Shown here one piece after another: positions 1 through 6,167 of a stretch of 16,270 nucleotides of DNA (its first letter is position 1; every line of letters begins with the position of its first letter). The stretch lies in assembly GCA_038202925.1 (NCBI GenBank), contig JBBREM010000054.1, forward strand, positions 1 through 16,270, written 5' to 3'. A program made the translations under genes and the position numbers. The notes under the pieces are model-generated. The model ran no database searches. It had not been told where the DNA came from and saw nothing but the letters and a program-made list of their open reading frames with translations. Origin of the DNA: JAEVZK01 sp038202925 (GTDB lineage: Bacteria; Armatimonadota; Fimbriimonadia; Fimbriimonadales; Fimbriimonadaceae).

Positions 1-257
1 CGGCTGGAGCCTATGAGGCCGTCTTGCTCGATTCGGGATTCTCAACCTCGCTGGTCTATGACAACCTCATTCTCGCCTCCGGCCACAGCAATGCCGAACA
101 TGCGTCTCGGCCCGTGCCCCATGCGATCGTCATCAAGGGCGAGCGCGGGACAACCAACTTTGGCGATCTCGCGCCGATACCCGCCGATCAGATTGTGGCC
201 CAGGCGGCCGCCGAGGAATCCAGCCCGCATCGGCGTCACCGCCGGCGCAGGCGATAA
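1..257 (+). CDS. C-terminal part of a phosphodiester glycosidase (NAGPA/DUF2233) family protein, 5' end outside window
   Basis: The reading frame is open from base 3 to a TAA at 255-257, so this is the last 84 residues of a longer protein. It contains an AYEAVLLDSGFSTSLVYD segment followed about 20 residues later by SRPVPHAIVI. This pairing fits the end of the phosphodiester glycosidase fold (GlcNAc-1-phosphodiester alpha-N-acetylglucosaminidase-like, DUF2233), where an LDGGGS-T-LVV strand-turn is followed by RPVPNAIVV near the C-terminus. Family members cleave sugar-phosphodiester bonds, usually in exported envelope proteins. In this copy the glycine-rich turn reads DSGFST rather than DGGGST. 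After the domain there are about 35 extra residues ending in a very basic His/Arg tail. No in-frame start inside the window should be trusted; the TTG at 24 lies inside the domain. The family call is from recalled motif similarity only. Confidence 0.55.
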   Translation, partial: AGAYEAVLLDSGFSTSLVYDNLILASGHSNAEHASRPVPHAIVIKGERGTTNFGDLAPIPADQIVAQAAAEESSPHRRHRRRRR

Positions 258-324
258 AGATTCGCCTGGGGTGCTATTCCGACCGCGCTAAATCGTAGAA
301 AAGAGCGGCGCGAGTAGAAGTGCC

Positions 325-355
325 GGTTTCATAAACCTTTCATGGGACCAGTCCC
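325..355. promoter_or_regulatory. Two adjacent short inverted repeats upstream of the gsp operon
   Basis: The 151-base gap between the first gene and gspG (258-408) holds two back-to-back inverted repeats. GGTTT-CAT-AAACC occupies 325-337 and GGGAC-CA-GTCCC occupies 344-355. They lie 54 to 84 bases before the gspG start codon, where an operator or promoter would sit. The second has a two-base loop, which suits a protein-binding site better than an RNA hairpin. Downstream, an AT-rich stretch at about 371-392 (TAAGAT, GATAAAT) may hold a -10 element, but I see no convincing -35 partner. No further gene or RNA was recognised in this gap. Confidence 0.3.
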
Positions 356-408
356 GATTTCACACCCTTTTAAGATCGATAGGGATAAATAGACATACGC
401 GCAGAACC

Positions 409-852
409 ATGCTGACGAAAAACAGATTGAATCGCAAAGGCTTCACGCTCATCGAGCTGCTGGTGGTTATCCTAATCCTAGCTATCCTCGCTGCCCTTGT
501 CGTGCCGAGCCTTCTTGGCCATACCGATGACGCGAAGCGGGCGAAGGCCGCGACAGACGTCGCGAGCCTAAGCGCGCAAATCCAAACTTTCAAACTCGAT
601 ACTGGGCGGCTGCCGAGCACCGAGGAAGGTTTCAACGCATTGCGGACGCGGCCCAGTGACGTGACTAACTGGAACGGCCCATATATGCAAAAAAGCGCCC
701 CGCCCGACCCATGGGGGAACGAATACATCTACGAAAACCAGGGCGACAGTCAGTACCTGGTGAAGTCGTATGGATCGGACAGTGCTGAAGGTGGGACTGG
801 AAATGCAGCCGATATCAGCAACCAAGATGAAAATCCGCAACCTACCCAATAG
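409..852 (+). CDS. gspG: Type II secretion major pseudopilin GspG
   Basis: This is the major pseudopilin, which polymerises into the short periplasmic pseudopilus that pushes substrates through the secretin. At 147 residues it has the family's normal size. It starts with an 11-residue basic leader and a class III prepilin peptidase site, KG/FTLIE (cleavage after Gly11, Glu at +5), followed by a hydrophobic helix to about residue 33. The C-terminal half carries the GspG hallmarks DPWGNEY (about 100-106) and a GSDSAEGG...ADI loop, the place of the calcium site in characterised GspG proteins. The ATG at 409 gives the expected leader; the bases before it (CGCAGAACC) are a poor Shine-Dalgarno. It is the first gene of the operon and its 3' end overlaps gspH by 26 bases. 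Confident call. Confidence 0.93.
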   Translation: MLTKNRLNRKGFTLIELLVVILILAILAALVVPSLLGHTDDAKRAKAATDVASLSAQIQTFKLDTGRLPSTEEGFNALRTRPSDVTNWNGPYMQKSAPPDPWGNEYIYENQGDSQYLVKSYGSDSAEGGTGNAADISNQDENPQPTQ

Positions 853-1351
853 GCGTGGTTTTACGCTGGTGGAAATGTTGGTCGTTGTTGTGGTGCTGTC
901 AATGATTGCCGCGGTCGTCACGCCCTCGCTTGTCAGCATGAAGGCCTCGAGCGACCGGCGCTCGTTGATTTCCGCAATTCGTACGGTGGCCGCAGACGCT
1001 CGGGAGCGGGCGATCAGCTCTGCACGAATGACGCAGGTGTCGTACGACGAATCGTCTCGGCAGTTGCGAATCGAGCAGGTGCAGGACGACGGGACAACGC
1101 AGACATTGAAAAACGTGCAGCTGACGACCGACTTGGAGCCGCAGCGCTACCAGCTCGAGGGAAAGGATGCGACGGCGGGGGATTTCAAGCTGACTTTCGC
1201 GCCCAACGGGCATTCCAACGGGGGCGGCATTGAATTTACAGGGTTTTCGATCCTGGTCAACCAGAACGGCAATTATCGATTTATCGACGGGCCCCTACCC
1301 CAAGCACAGGACGAGAAGTGGCAGGCAGGAGATCTTGAACAGAGGAGCTAG
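827..1351 (+). CDS. gspH: Type II secretion minor pseudopilin GspH
   Basis: The gene encodes a 174-residue pseudopilin with an 11-residue leader, the cleavage site RRG/FTLVE and a Val-rich hydrophobic helix (about residues 12-33). After that comes a mainly beta-predicted C-terminal domain with a GspH-like ending (GGIEFTGFSILV...GNYRFIDG). GspH is a minor component near the tip of the pseudopilus. I chose ATG 827 because it gives a leader the same length as GspG's. In-frame ATGs at 770 and 803 would lengthen the leader to 30 or 19 residues. It overlaps gspG by 26 bases and gspI by 17. The call as H rather than another minor pseudopilin rests on gene order and length as well as sequence. Confidence 0.82.
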   Translation: MKIRNLPNRRGFTLVEMLVVVVVLSMIAAVVTPSLVSMKASSDRRSLISAIRTVAADARERAISSARMTQVSYDESSRQLRIEQVQDDGTTQTLKNVQLTTDLEPQRYQLEGKDATAGDFKLTFAPNGHSNGGGIEFTGFSILVNQNGNYRFIDGPLPQAQDEKWQAGDLEQRS

Positions 1352-1730
1352 AGGCTTTACGGTGGTCGAAGCGATCGTCTCCGCCGTTCTTGTGGCGGTC
1401 GGGGTGGTCTCGGTTCTTGGCGCCTATGGCTCCCTGATGAACGGCCAGCACCGAGTGATCGATACCGAAGCCATGCAGCAGCTTGCCCTCGACAAATACG
1501 ACGAGCTTGTGGCAACCGAGTCCTTGCAATCCGCTTCCCTTAACGGCGACTTCTCCGATCATGGACAGGACCGCTTCCAGTGGACGGCGAGCGTCGAACC
1601 CACAGGAGTAGAGAATCTCTCGGCGCTGACCGTCACCGTCTCGCCCTTATCGGGCGGTGCCGGCGAGCCGAAAGTCGTTTTGGACGGCGTCGTCTTCATT
1701 CCGCCGACCACGACGGGGGCAACACCATGA
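1335..1730 (+). CDS. gspI: Type II secretion minor pseudopilin GspI
   Basis: This is a short (131 aa) pseudopilin with leader MNRGARG, then FTVVEAIVSAVLVAVGVV as the start of the hydrophobic helix. Length and position between gspH and gspJ fit GspI, the minor pseudopilin that nucleates the I-J-K tip complex. No ATG lies near the cleavage site, so I take the TTG at 1335, which follows an AGGAG at 1327-1331 (short spacing, 3 bases). The same frame is open upstream to a TTG at 1230, but that would put about 40 residues before the cleavage site, too long for a prepilin leader. It overlaps gspH by 17 bases and ends in an ATGA overlap with gspJ. The role is firm; the start is moderately sure. Confidence 0.8.
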   Translation: MNRGARGFTVVEAIVSAVLVAVGVVSVLGAYGSLMNGQHRVIDTEAMQQLALDKYDELVATESLQSASLNGDFSDHGQDRFQWTASVEPTGVENLSALTVTVSPLSGGAGEPKVVLDGVVFIPPTTTGATP

Positions 1731-2449
1731 TGCGGCGCGGTTTGACCCTGCTCGAATTGCTAGTCGCGATGACGATGACCGTATTCGTGGTTGCAGCGGC
1801 GGCGAGCGCATTCATAGCGGCGATCGGCTTCGACAAGTCTGCCGCGCAGGCCTGGGATCAAAACGGCAAACGCGTCGACTTCGAAGGGCGGCTGACCCAA
1901 CTGCTTCGCGGCGCCTACATCACTGCCGCCGCGGCTGATACCCAGCTTTACTTCGTCGGCGAATCAACCGGCACGACGAACAATGATGTTGGTGCGGACA
2001 GCCTTACCTTTTCGACGACTAGCCAGCCTGTCAACGGAGTAGTTCTGACCGACACGACGGACGACTTCACCGCAGTGAACCAGCGATTCGGGCCCCAAGG
2101 CGGCGTGGCTGAAGTTCAGCTTTCCACGACCGCTGTTGGCCAGCCTGCGGCAAGCCAGACCGGGCTCTTTATCCGCGAGCAGAGGCCGAGCGATGGTGAC
2201 CGAACGCAGGGCGGATTTGAGCAGGTGCTGAGCGCCGACGTCCAGCAGATCCAGTTCGAGTTTTACAATGGCACGGGCTGGCAGGCGACGTGGGATACGA
2301 CCGCGACCGAAGGGCGGCGCATTCCCTCGGCCGTTCGCGTTTCCTACAAGCTAACGGGTGATTCGCAGGATGCGCAGCGCGTTTTCATCGTCCAGTTGCC
2401 CGACAGCGACGTGACCCAGGCCAACCCCGTGGCGGTGGCCACGCCATGA
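1727..2449 (+). CDS. gspJ: Type II secretion minor pseudopilin GspJ
   Basis: A 240-residue pseudopilin starting at ATG 1727, whose bases are shared with the gspI stop (ATGA). The leader is only five residues (MMRRG), and cleavage would leave Leu rather than the usual Phe at +1, then TLLE with Glu at +5. A hydrophobic helix runs to about residue 34. The long C-terminal domain has the GspJ-like ending in which a strand (VQQIQFEFYNGTGW) is followed by RRIPSAVRVSYKL, matching the family's W...LP.AV.+.+ pattern. GspJ sits in the pseudopilus tip with GspI and GspK. A G-rich run at about 1714-1719 could serve as the ribosome binding site. It overlaps gspK by 4 bases. Confidence 0.85.
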   Translation: MMRRGLTLLELLVAMTMTVFVVAAAASAFIAAIGFDKSAAQAWDQNGKRVDFEGRLTQLLRGAYITAAAADTQLYFVGESTGTTNNDVGADSLTFSTTSQPVNGVVLTDTTDDFTAVNQRFGPQGGVAEVQLSTTAVGQPAASQTGLFIREQRPSDGDRTQGGFEQVLSADVQQIQFEFYNGTGWQATWDTTATEGRRIPSAVRVSYKLTGDSQDAQRVFIVQLPDSDVTQANPVAVATP

Positions 2450-3678
2450 GAACGCAGCGCGGACTTTCGCTTATCCTCTCGCTTGGCGTCTTGACCGCGC
2501 TTCTCGCCATCCTGGCGGCAGCGGCTTCGACCCAGCAGATCATGGTGCGATCGGCTTCGAACCGCATTTGGGAGCGGCGCGCCCGGCTCGCCGGTGAATC
2601 GGGGATTCAACGGGCATTGGCAACCCTTGCCGCGCAGTCTACGTCCGCAACCTTGCAGTCCGATGATTGGTTCACGCTGGGCACGAACGGCGACGAGAAC
2701 TTTGTGGTGGGGGACGGCACGTTCCGCGCGCAGATCATAGATGCCGCAAGCCTCGTCAACCTCAACACCGCGACCCAGGCGCAGCTCGAAACGATGCCGC
2801 TCACGAGCGAACAGATCGACTCGCTCCTAGACTGGCGCGAAGCCGGAACTACGCCACGGGCTGAGGGCGGCAAGGACGAGTATTACCAGCAGCTGCCGAC
2901 GCCCTACAACGCCAAGCTGCGCCCGCTAACGACGATCGACGAGCTGTTGCTGGTGAAAGGCTTCACTCCGCAGGCCATCTTCGAACAGCAAACCAACACC
3001 GTCAACACCACAACCTTGCCGCAACGGCCCGATGGGACGGCTCCTGTGCTGTACGACCTGGTCACCGTCGATTCAACTTCTGGAAACGTTGGATCCGGCG
3101 GGCAGACGCTGCCGAACATCAGCACCGCGCAGCCCCAACAGCTTCAGGCACTCGGACTGACCCAGGCGCAGATCACCCGCATCCAGGTCGCTCGGCCCAC
3201 CACCTATGCGGCGCTCCTGCCCGTGCTCGGAAGCACAGCGACGGCGCGGCGAGTCATCAATGCTTACGGCGTGACGACGGGCGCGACGCGAACCGGAAAG
3301 ATCGACGTGAACACCGCCAGCGACATCACGCTCGCGACGGTGCCGAGCCTCCCGCCCGACGTGGCGACCGCGATGGTCACCCGGCAAACCACCGGCTTCC
3401 AGCAGCTTGGCGATCTTTTCGACGTGCCGGGCTATACATTGCAGGTTGCCGCCTTGACGATGGACCTCTTCGCCACGAACTCCCATAGTTTCCTCATACG
3501 GGTGATGGGCACGTCCGGCCAGACGCATGTGTCGATTGAGGCCACGATCGTGCTTGAGAACGGCTCCGCGAGGATCGCCCGAATCACTCAGCTTCCCTAT
3601 GCCGATATGAGCACTCGATGGGGTTGGAACGCGACGACGACGACCGACACCGTCCTGAAGGAGGCGGCCAAGTCGTGA
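2446..3678 (+). CDS. gspK: Type II secretion minor pseudopilin GspK
   Basis: This 410-residue protein is the large tip pseudopilin. Its leader is MRTQRG, followed by LSLILSLGVLTALLAILAA. It lacks Glu at +5, which is characteristic of GspK alone among pseudopilins. Two helix-hairpin-helix-like segments are visible: NLNTATQAQLETM...IDSLLDWR (about 103-131) and IDVNTASDITLATV (about 285-315). Between them LRPLTTIDELLLVKG (about 158-172) matches the conserved GspK body. GspK caps the pseudopilus and contacts GspI and GspJ. The ATG overlaps the gspJ stop (ATGA), and the gene ends over the gspL start. The length is somewhat above the usual 300-350 residues because of the second HhH region. Confidence 0.88.
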   Translation: MRTQRGLSLILSLGVLTALLAILAAAASTQQIMVRSASNRIWERRARLAGESGIQRALATLAAQSTSATLQSDDWFTLGTNGDENFVVGDGTFRAQIIDAASLVNLNTATQAQLETMPLTSEQIDSLLDWREAGTTPRAEGGKDEYYQQLPTPYNAKLRPLTTIDELLLVKGFTPQAIFEQQTNTVNTTTLPQRPDGTAPVLYDLVTVDSTSGNVGSGGQTLPNISTAQPQQLQALGLTQAQITRIQVARPTTYAALLPVLGSTATARRVINAYGVTTGATRTGKIDVNTASDITLATVPSLPPDVATAMVTRQTTGFQQLGDLFDVPGYTLQVAALTMDLFATNSHSFLIRVMGTSGQTHVSIEATIVLENGSARIARITQLPYADMSTRWGWNATTTTDTVLKEAAKS

Positions 3679-4964
3679 GCCGCAAACCTTTGCAAAACGG
3701 CGCGGTGCTCGAATGGTCACCGACCCATGTTTCGTGGGTGAACGAGAATCATGAGCTCATCACCGTGGGGTCGCTCCTTGAGGCCGCAAGTCGGATCAAC
3801 ACCCGCGATGTGCTGATCGCGGTTTCGCGCAGAAGCATCTTCATCCGCGCCTACCGGGTTCCGAATGCGGGCAAGCCCGAGGTCCGCCGCATCTTGGATA
3901 TCCAGATTGGCCAGATCTTCCCGATGTCGGCAAGCGAGCTGGCTTACGATTTTCTTCTCACCGAGGACGTGAATGCGGAGGGTCGGCTCGCCGTGCTGGT
4001 CGCTATGCGCTCCGCCGACTTGAATTCGCTCCATGAGCAAGCCCGCGCGGCTGGACTGCGGGTCACCAAGGTCGTGCCGGTGGCAGTGGGTTCGGCGATG
4101 CTTGCGCGCGACATCGGCCAACCGGATGGCGCACTCGTTCACCGCACCGCCGAAGGCCTCGCTGTCGACATCGTGAACAACGGCGAGCTGCGCTATAGCC
4201 GCATCGCGCCGATGCCCGCCACATCGCTCGGCATCGAGGGCGAAGTGAGCCGCACGTTTGCCGCCGCCCTCCTTCCCTGCTGCCCCACGATCGCCGCGGG
4301 AGGCATTGCACTTGCCGAAGCGGAAATCAGCACTCCACTGTGGGCGCTAGAGGCTTTAGCGGGCCACGCCGGGGACCGCATCCCTTTGCAGATCGTCACC
4401 CAGGAACAGTTGTTGTTCGCCGAAACGGCTCAGCAGCGGGCACGCATCAGGATGGCGTTCCTCTTGTTCGCCGCCGCCGCTCTCATGCTTGTCGGCGTGT
4501 CGATGAAGATGTCGGACAGGCAGGCCATCGCAAGCAGGGCCATCGGCAAATGGGAAACGAAACTCCGCAAGCTTCGCGCGATCCGGGAAGAGGAGCTTAA
4601 CAAGAGCAACACGCTCACGAATCTGAAGACCACCCTCGATCGCGGATTCCATCCGGCGCAGTTTGTTTCGGACACCATTACCACCGCCGTCAACGGCACG
4701 CCGGTAGACGTTTGGCTGACCGGCATGTCGCTGGAGCGCGGCAAAGCCCTCAGCCTTCGCGGCACCGCCACCCGAGGCGAAGCCGTCGCCAACTATCAGC
4801 AGGCGCTGGTGAGCGATCCGCGCTTCCGCGATGTTCAGCTCGTTTTCGCTAACAACACGGCGATCGAAGCGGCCCCGGTCGTCCAGTTCTCCATTTCCGC
4901 TTTTCCGATCGGCAATCTTCCGCTGATCGACTTAACCAAAAAGGGAGTGGTGGCTAAGAAATGA
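3675..4964 (+). CDS. gspL: Type II secretion platform protein GspL (PilM/PilN-like)
   Basis: The N-terminal ~250 residues look like a cytoplasmic PilM/GspL actin-like domain (VLEWSPTHVSW opening, DVLIAVSRRSIFIRAYRVP, then EVRRILDIQIGQIFPMS). One transmembrane helix (about 259-277) follows, then a charged coiled coil (about 278-320) and a periplasmic PilN-like ferredoxin-type domain. At 429 residues it corresponds to PilM fused to PilN, which is how GspL is understood. GspL ties the GspE ATPase to the inner-membrane platform. I chose GTG 3675 because it overlaps the gspK stop (GTGA) and has AAGGAGG at 3658-3664, ten bases upstream. An upstream in-frame start at 3618 would add an unlikely Asp/Arg-rich extension. 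It ends in an ATGA overlap with gspM. Confidence 0.8.
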   Translation: MSRKPLQNGAVLEWSPTHVSWVNENHELITVGSLLEAASRINTRDVLIAVSRRSIFIRAYRVPNAGKPEVRRILDIQIGQIFPMSASELAYDFLLTEDVNAEGRLAVLVAMRSADLNSLHEQARAAGLRVTKVVPVAVGSAMLARDIGQPDGALVHRTAEGLAVDIVNNGELRYSRIAPMPATSLGIEGEVSRTFAAALLPCCPTIAAGGIALAEAEISTPLWALEALAGHAGDRIPLQIVTQEQLLFAETAQQRARIRMAFLLFAAAALMLVGVSMKMSDRQAIASRAIGKWETKLRKLRAIREEELNKSNTLTNLKTTLDRGFHPAQFVSDTITTAVNGTPVDVWLTGMSLERGKALSLRGTATRGEAVANYQQALVSDPRFRDVQLVFANNTAIEAAPVVQFSISAFPIGNLPLIDLTKKGVVAKK

Positions 4965-5527
4965 TCAGCTTCCGCACACGGGACGACATGATCGCCAGCG
5001 TAATCACGATCCTGGCCCTCTTTATGCTTGCCGGGACTCTGGCCTGGATGGTTTTCGTCAAGCCGCCCGACGAGGCCGGCATCGCTAATGGCAAGCATAA
5101 GAACGAGATGCAGCTAACGAAGCAGATTGCCCAAGCAAAGGCCAATAACGAAGCGCTCCAGAAGGCAATCGATCCCGCTCTCTGGACCGGAACTCCCGAG
5201 CAAGTGGGACCTAATGCCCTCGCTCAGGTGACCAAGCTCGCCAAGCTGCGGAGCCTGAAGCTCGTCGCGTTCAGACCGCAAAAGCCGGTCGATGCGGAAG
5301 GGCTGACGCAGGTGCCGTTCACCGCGTCGGTAGATGGCTCGTTCCCTAACACCATGAAATTCGTCAAAGATTTAGAAACAAGCAATTCAAAGCTAGCGGT
5401 AAGCCTTGTGCAGGTGAACTCCGCGGACGCCGCCACCGATCATGTGACAGGTACGGTGAACGTTGTGGCGTATCTAAGGGCGGGGATCGCTTCTGCGGGA
5501 GGAACAAATGCTCAAAAGTCTAAGTAA
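4961..5527 (+). CDS. gspM: PilO/GspM-like inner-membrane platform protein
   Basis: The gene encodes 188 residues with one N-terminal membrane helix (about 11-33), a Lys/Gln-rich segment likely to be coiled coil (about 45-70), and a small alpha/beta periplasmic domain ending in a strand (VTGTVNVVAYLRA). This is the layout of PilO and GspM, which pair with PilN or GspL in the periplasm. The segment KLAKLRSLKLVAFRPQKP...VPFTASVDGSF resembles PilO, where a strand is followed by a pilus-type conserved FxxxVxGsF motif. Start ATG 4961 shares bases with the gspL stop. The 3' end overlaps the next gene by 20 bases. The family call rests on architecture and position; whether one writes gspM or pilO is a naming choice. 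Confidence 0.72.
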   Translation: MISFRTRDDMIASVITILALFMLAGTLAWMVFVKPPDEAGIANGKHKNEMQLTKQIAQAKANNEALQKAIDPALWTGTPEQVGPNALAQVTKLAKLRSLKLVAFRPQKPVDAEGLTQVPFTASVDGSFPNTMKFVKDLETSNSKLAVSLVQVNSADAATDHVTGTVNVVAYLRAGIASAGGTNAQKSK

Positions 5528-6167
5528 GCCCATGCAGTACGCGTTGGTTGTGGTGCTCGCCATCGCTGCTTGGGCGGTGCTGGGCCCGATGCTCCTCCCC
5601 ACGGCGAGGACCGTCGTCCGCAAGCCAAGTACGGTGAAAAAGATTTCGTCGAAGCCGGGGGTCATCGTCTATACAGACGAGGACCGCAAGGCGCATTTCG
5701 ATCCAATCTCAGCGCCCATCAAGAATGCGTTCGTTCCGCTCGTCAAGAAAATGTCGGGCACGGGCGGCGCGGGCAGTCCTAATACCGGCGGCGTCCCCAA
5801 TCAATTCGCCGGCGGGGAAGCGAATTGGACTTACACCGGAAGCGTGGAAGTGGACGGCGTGCTTCAGGCGCTGCTCGAAAACCGCTCGACCGGTGAAGGC
5901 GTGTTTCTCCGAGTGGGAGACACCTGGAAGGGCGTTCAAGTAATCCAGATCACCGAAGAGACCCTCGTGCTCGCCCTCCCAAGTGGTGACCAAGCGACTT
6001 TGCATCTCCCGACTGAGGATTCCGTCCCGACGGCTGCGCCCACCGCAGGCTTCGCGCCGGCCACGGTCAACAACCCACCTCTCCGAGGCTCGATCGGACA
6101 GCTCAACAACCTAAGCGTGCGGCCAGACCGTAGCGCTCAAGTACAGAACAATGGAAACCAGAACTAG
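5508..6167 (+). CDS. gspC: GspC/PilP-like protein linking inner-membrane platform and secretin
   Basis: This 219-residue protein has one N-terminal membrane helix (about 10-30), a linker rich in Gly, Asn and Pro (about 83-103), and a compact beta domain (about 104-168). That domain reads YTGSVEVDGVLQALLENRSTG...VFLRVGDTWKGVQVIQI, the pattern of the homology region of GspC and of PilP, which binds the secretin N0 domain. The tail is Pro/Asn-rich, and I see no PDZ domain or coiled coil such as those that end proteobacterial GspC. It has the best ribosome binding site of the operon, GGGAGGA at 5497-5503, five bases before ATG 5508. It overlaps gspM by 20 bases and gspD by 17. The position directly before the secretin supports the role. 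Confidence 0.72.
   Translation: MLKSLSKPMQYALVVVLAIAAWAVLGPMLLPTARTVVRKPSTVKKISSKPGVIVYTDEDRKAHFDPISAPIKNAFVPLVKKMSGTGGAGSPNTGGVPNQFAGGEANWTYTGSVEVDGVLQALLENRSTGEGVFLRVGDTWKGVQVIQITEETLVLALPSGDQATLHLPTEDSVPTAAPTAGFAPATVNNPPLRGSIGQLNNLSVRPDRSAQVQNNGNQN

Noticed and set aside
1230..1334. Long N-terminal extension of GspI from TTG 1230
   Set aside because: It would put more than 40 residues before the prepilin cleavage site and lies wholly inside gspH.
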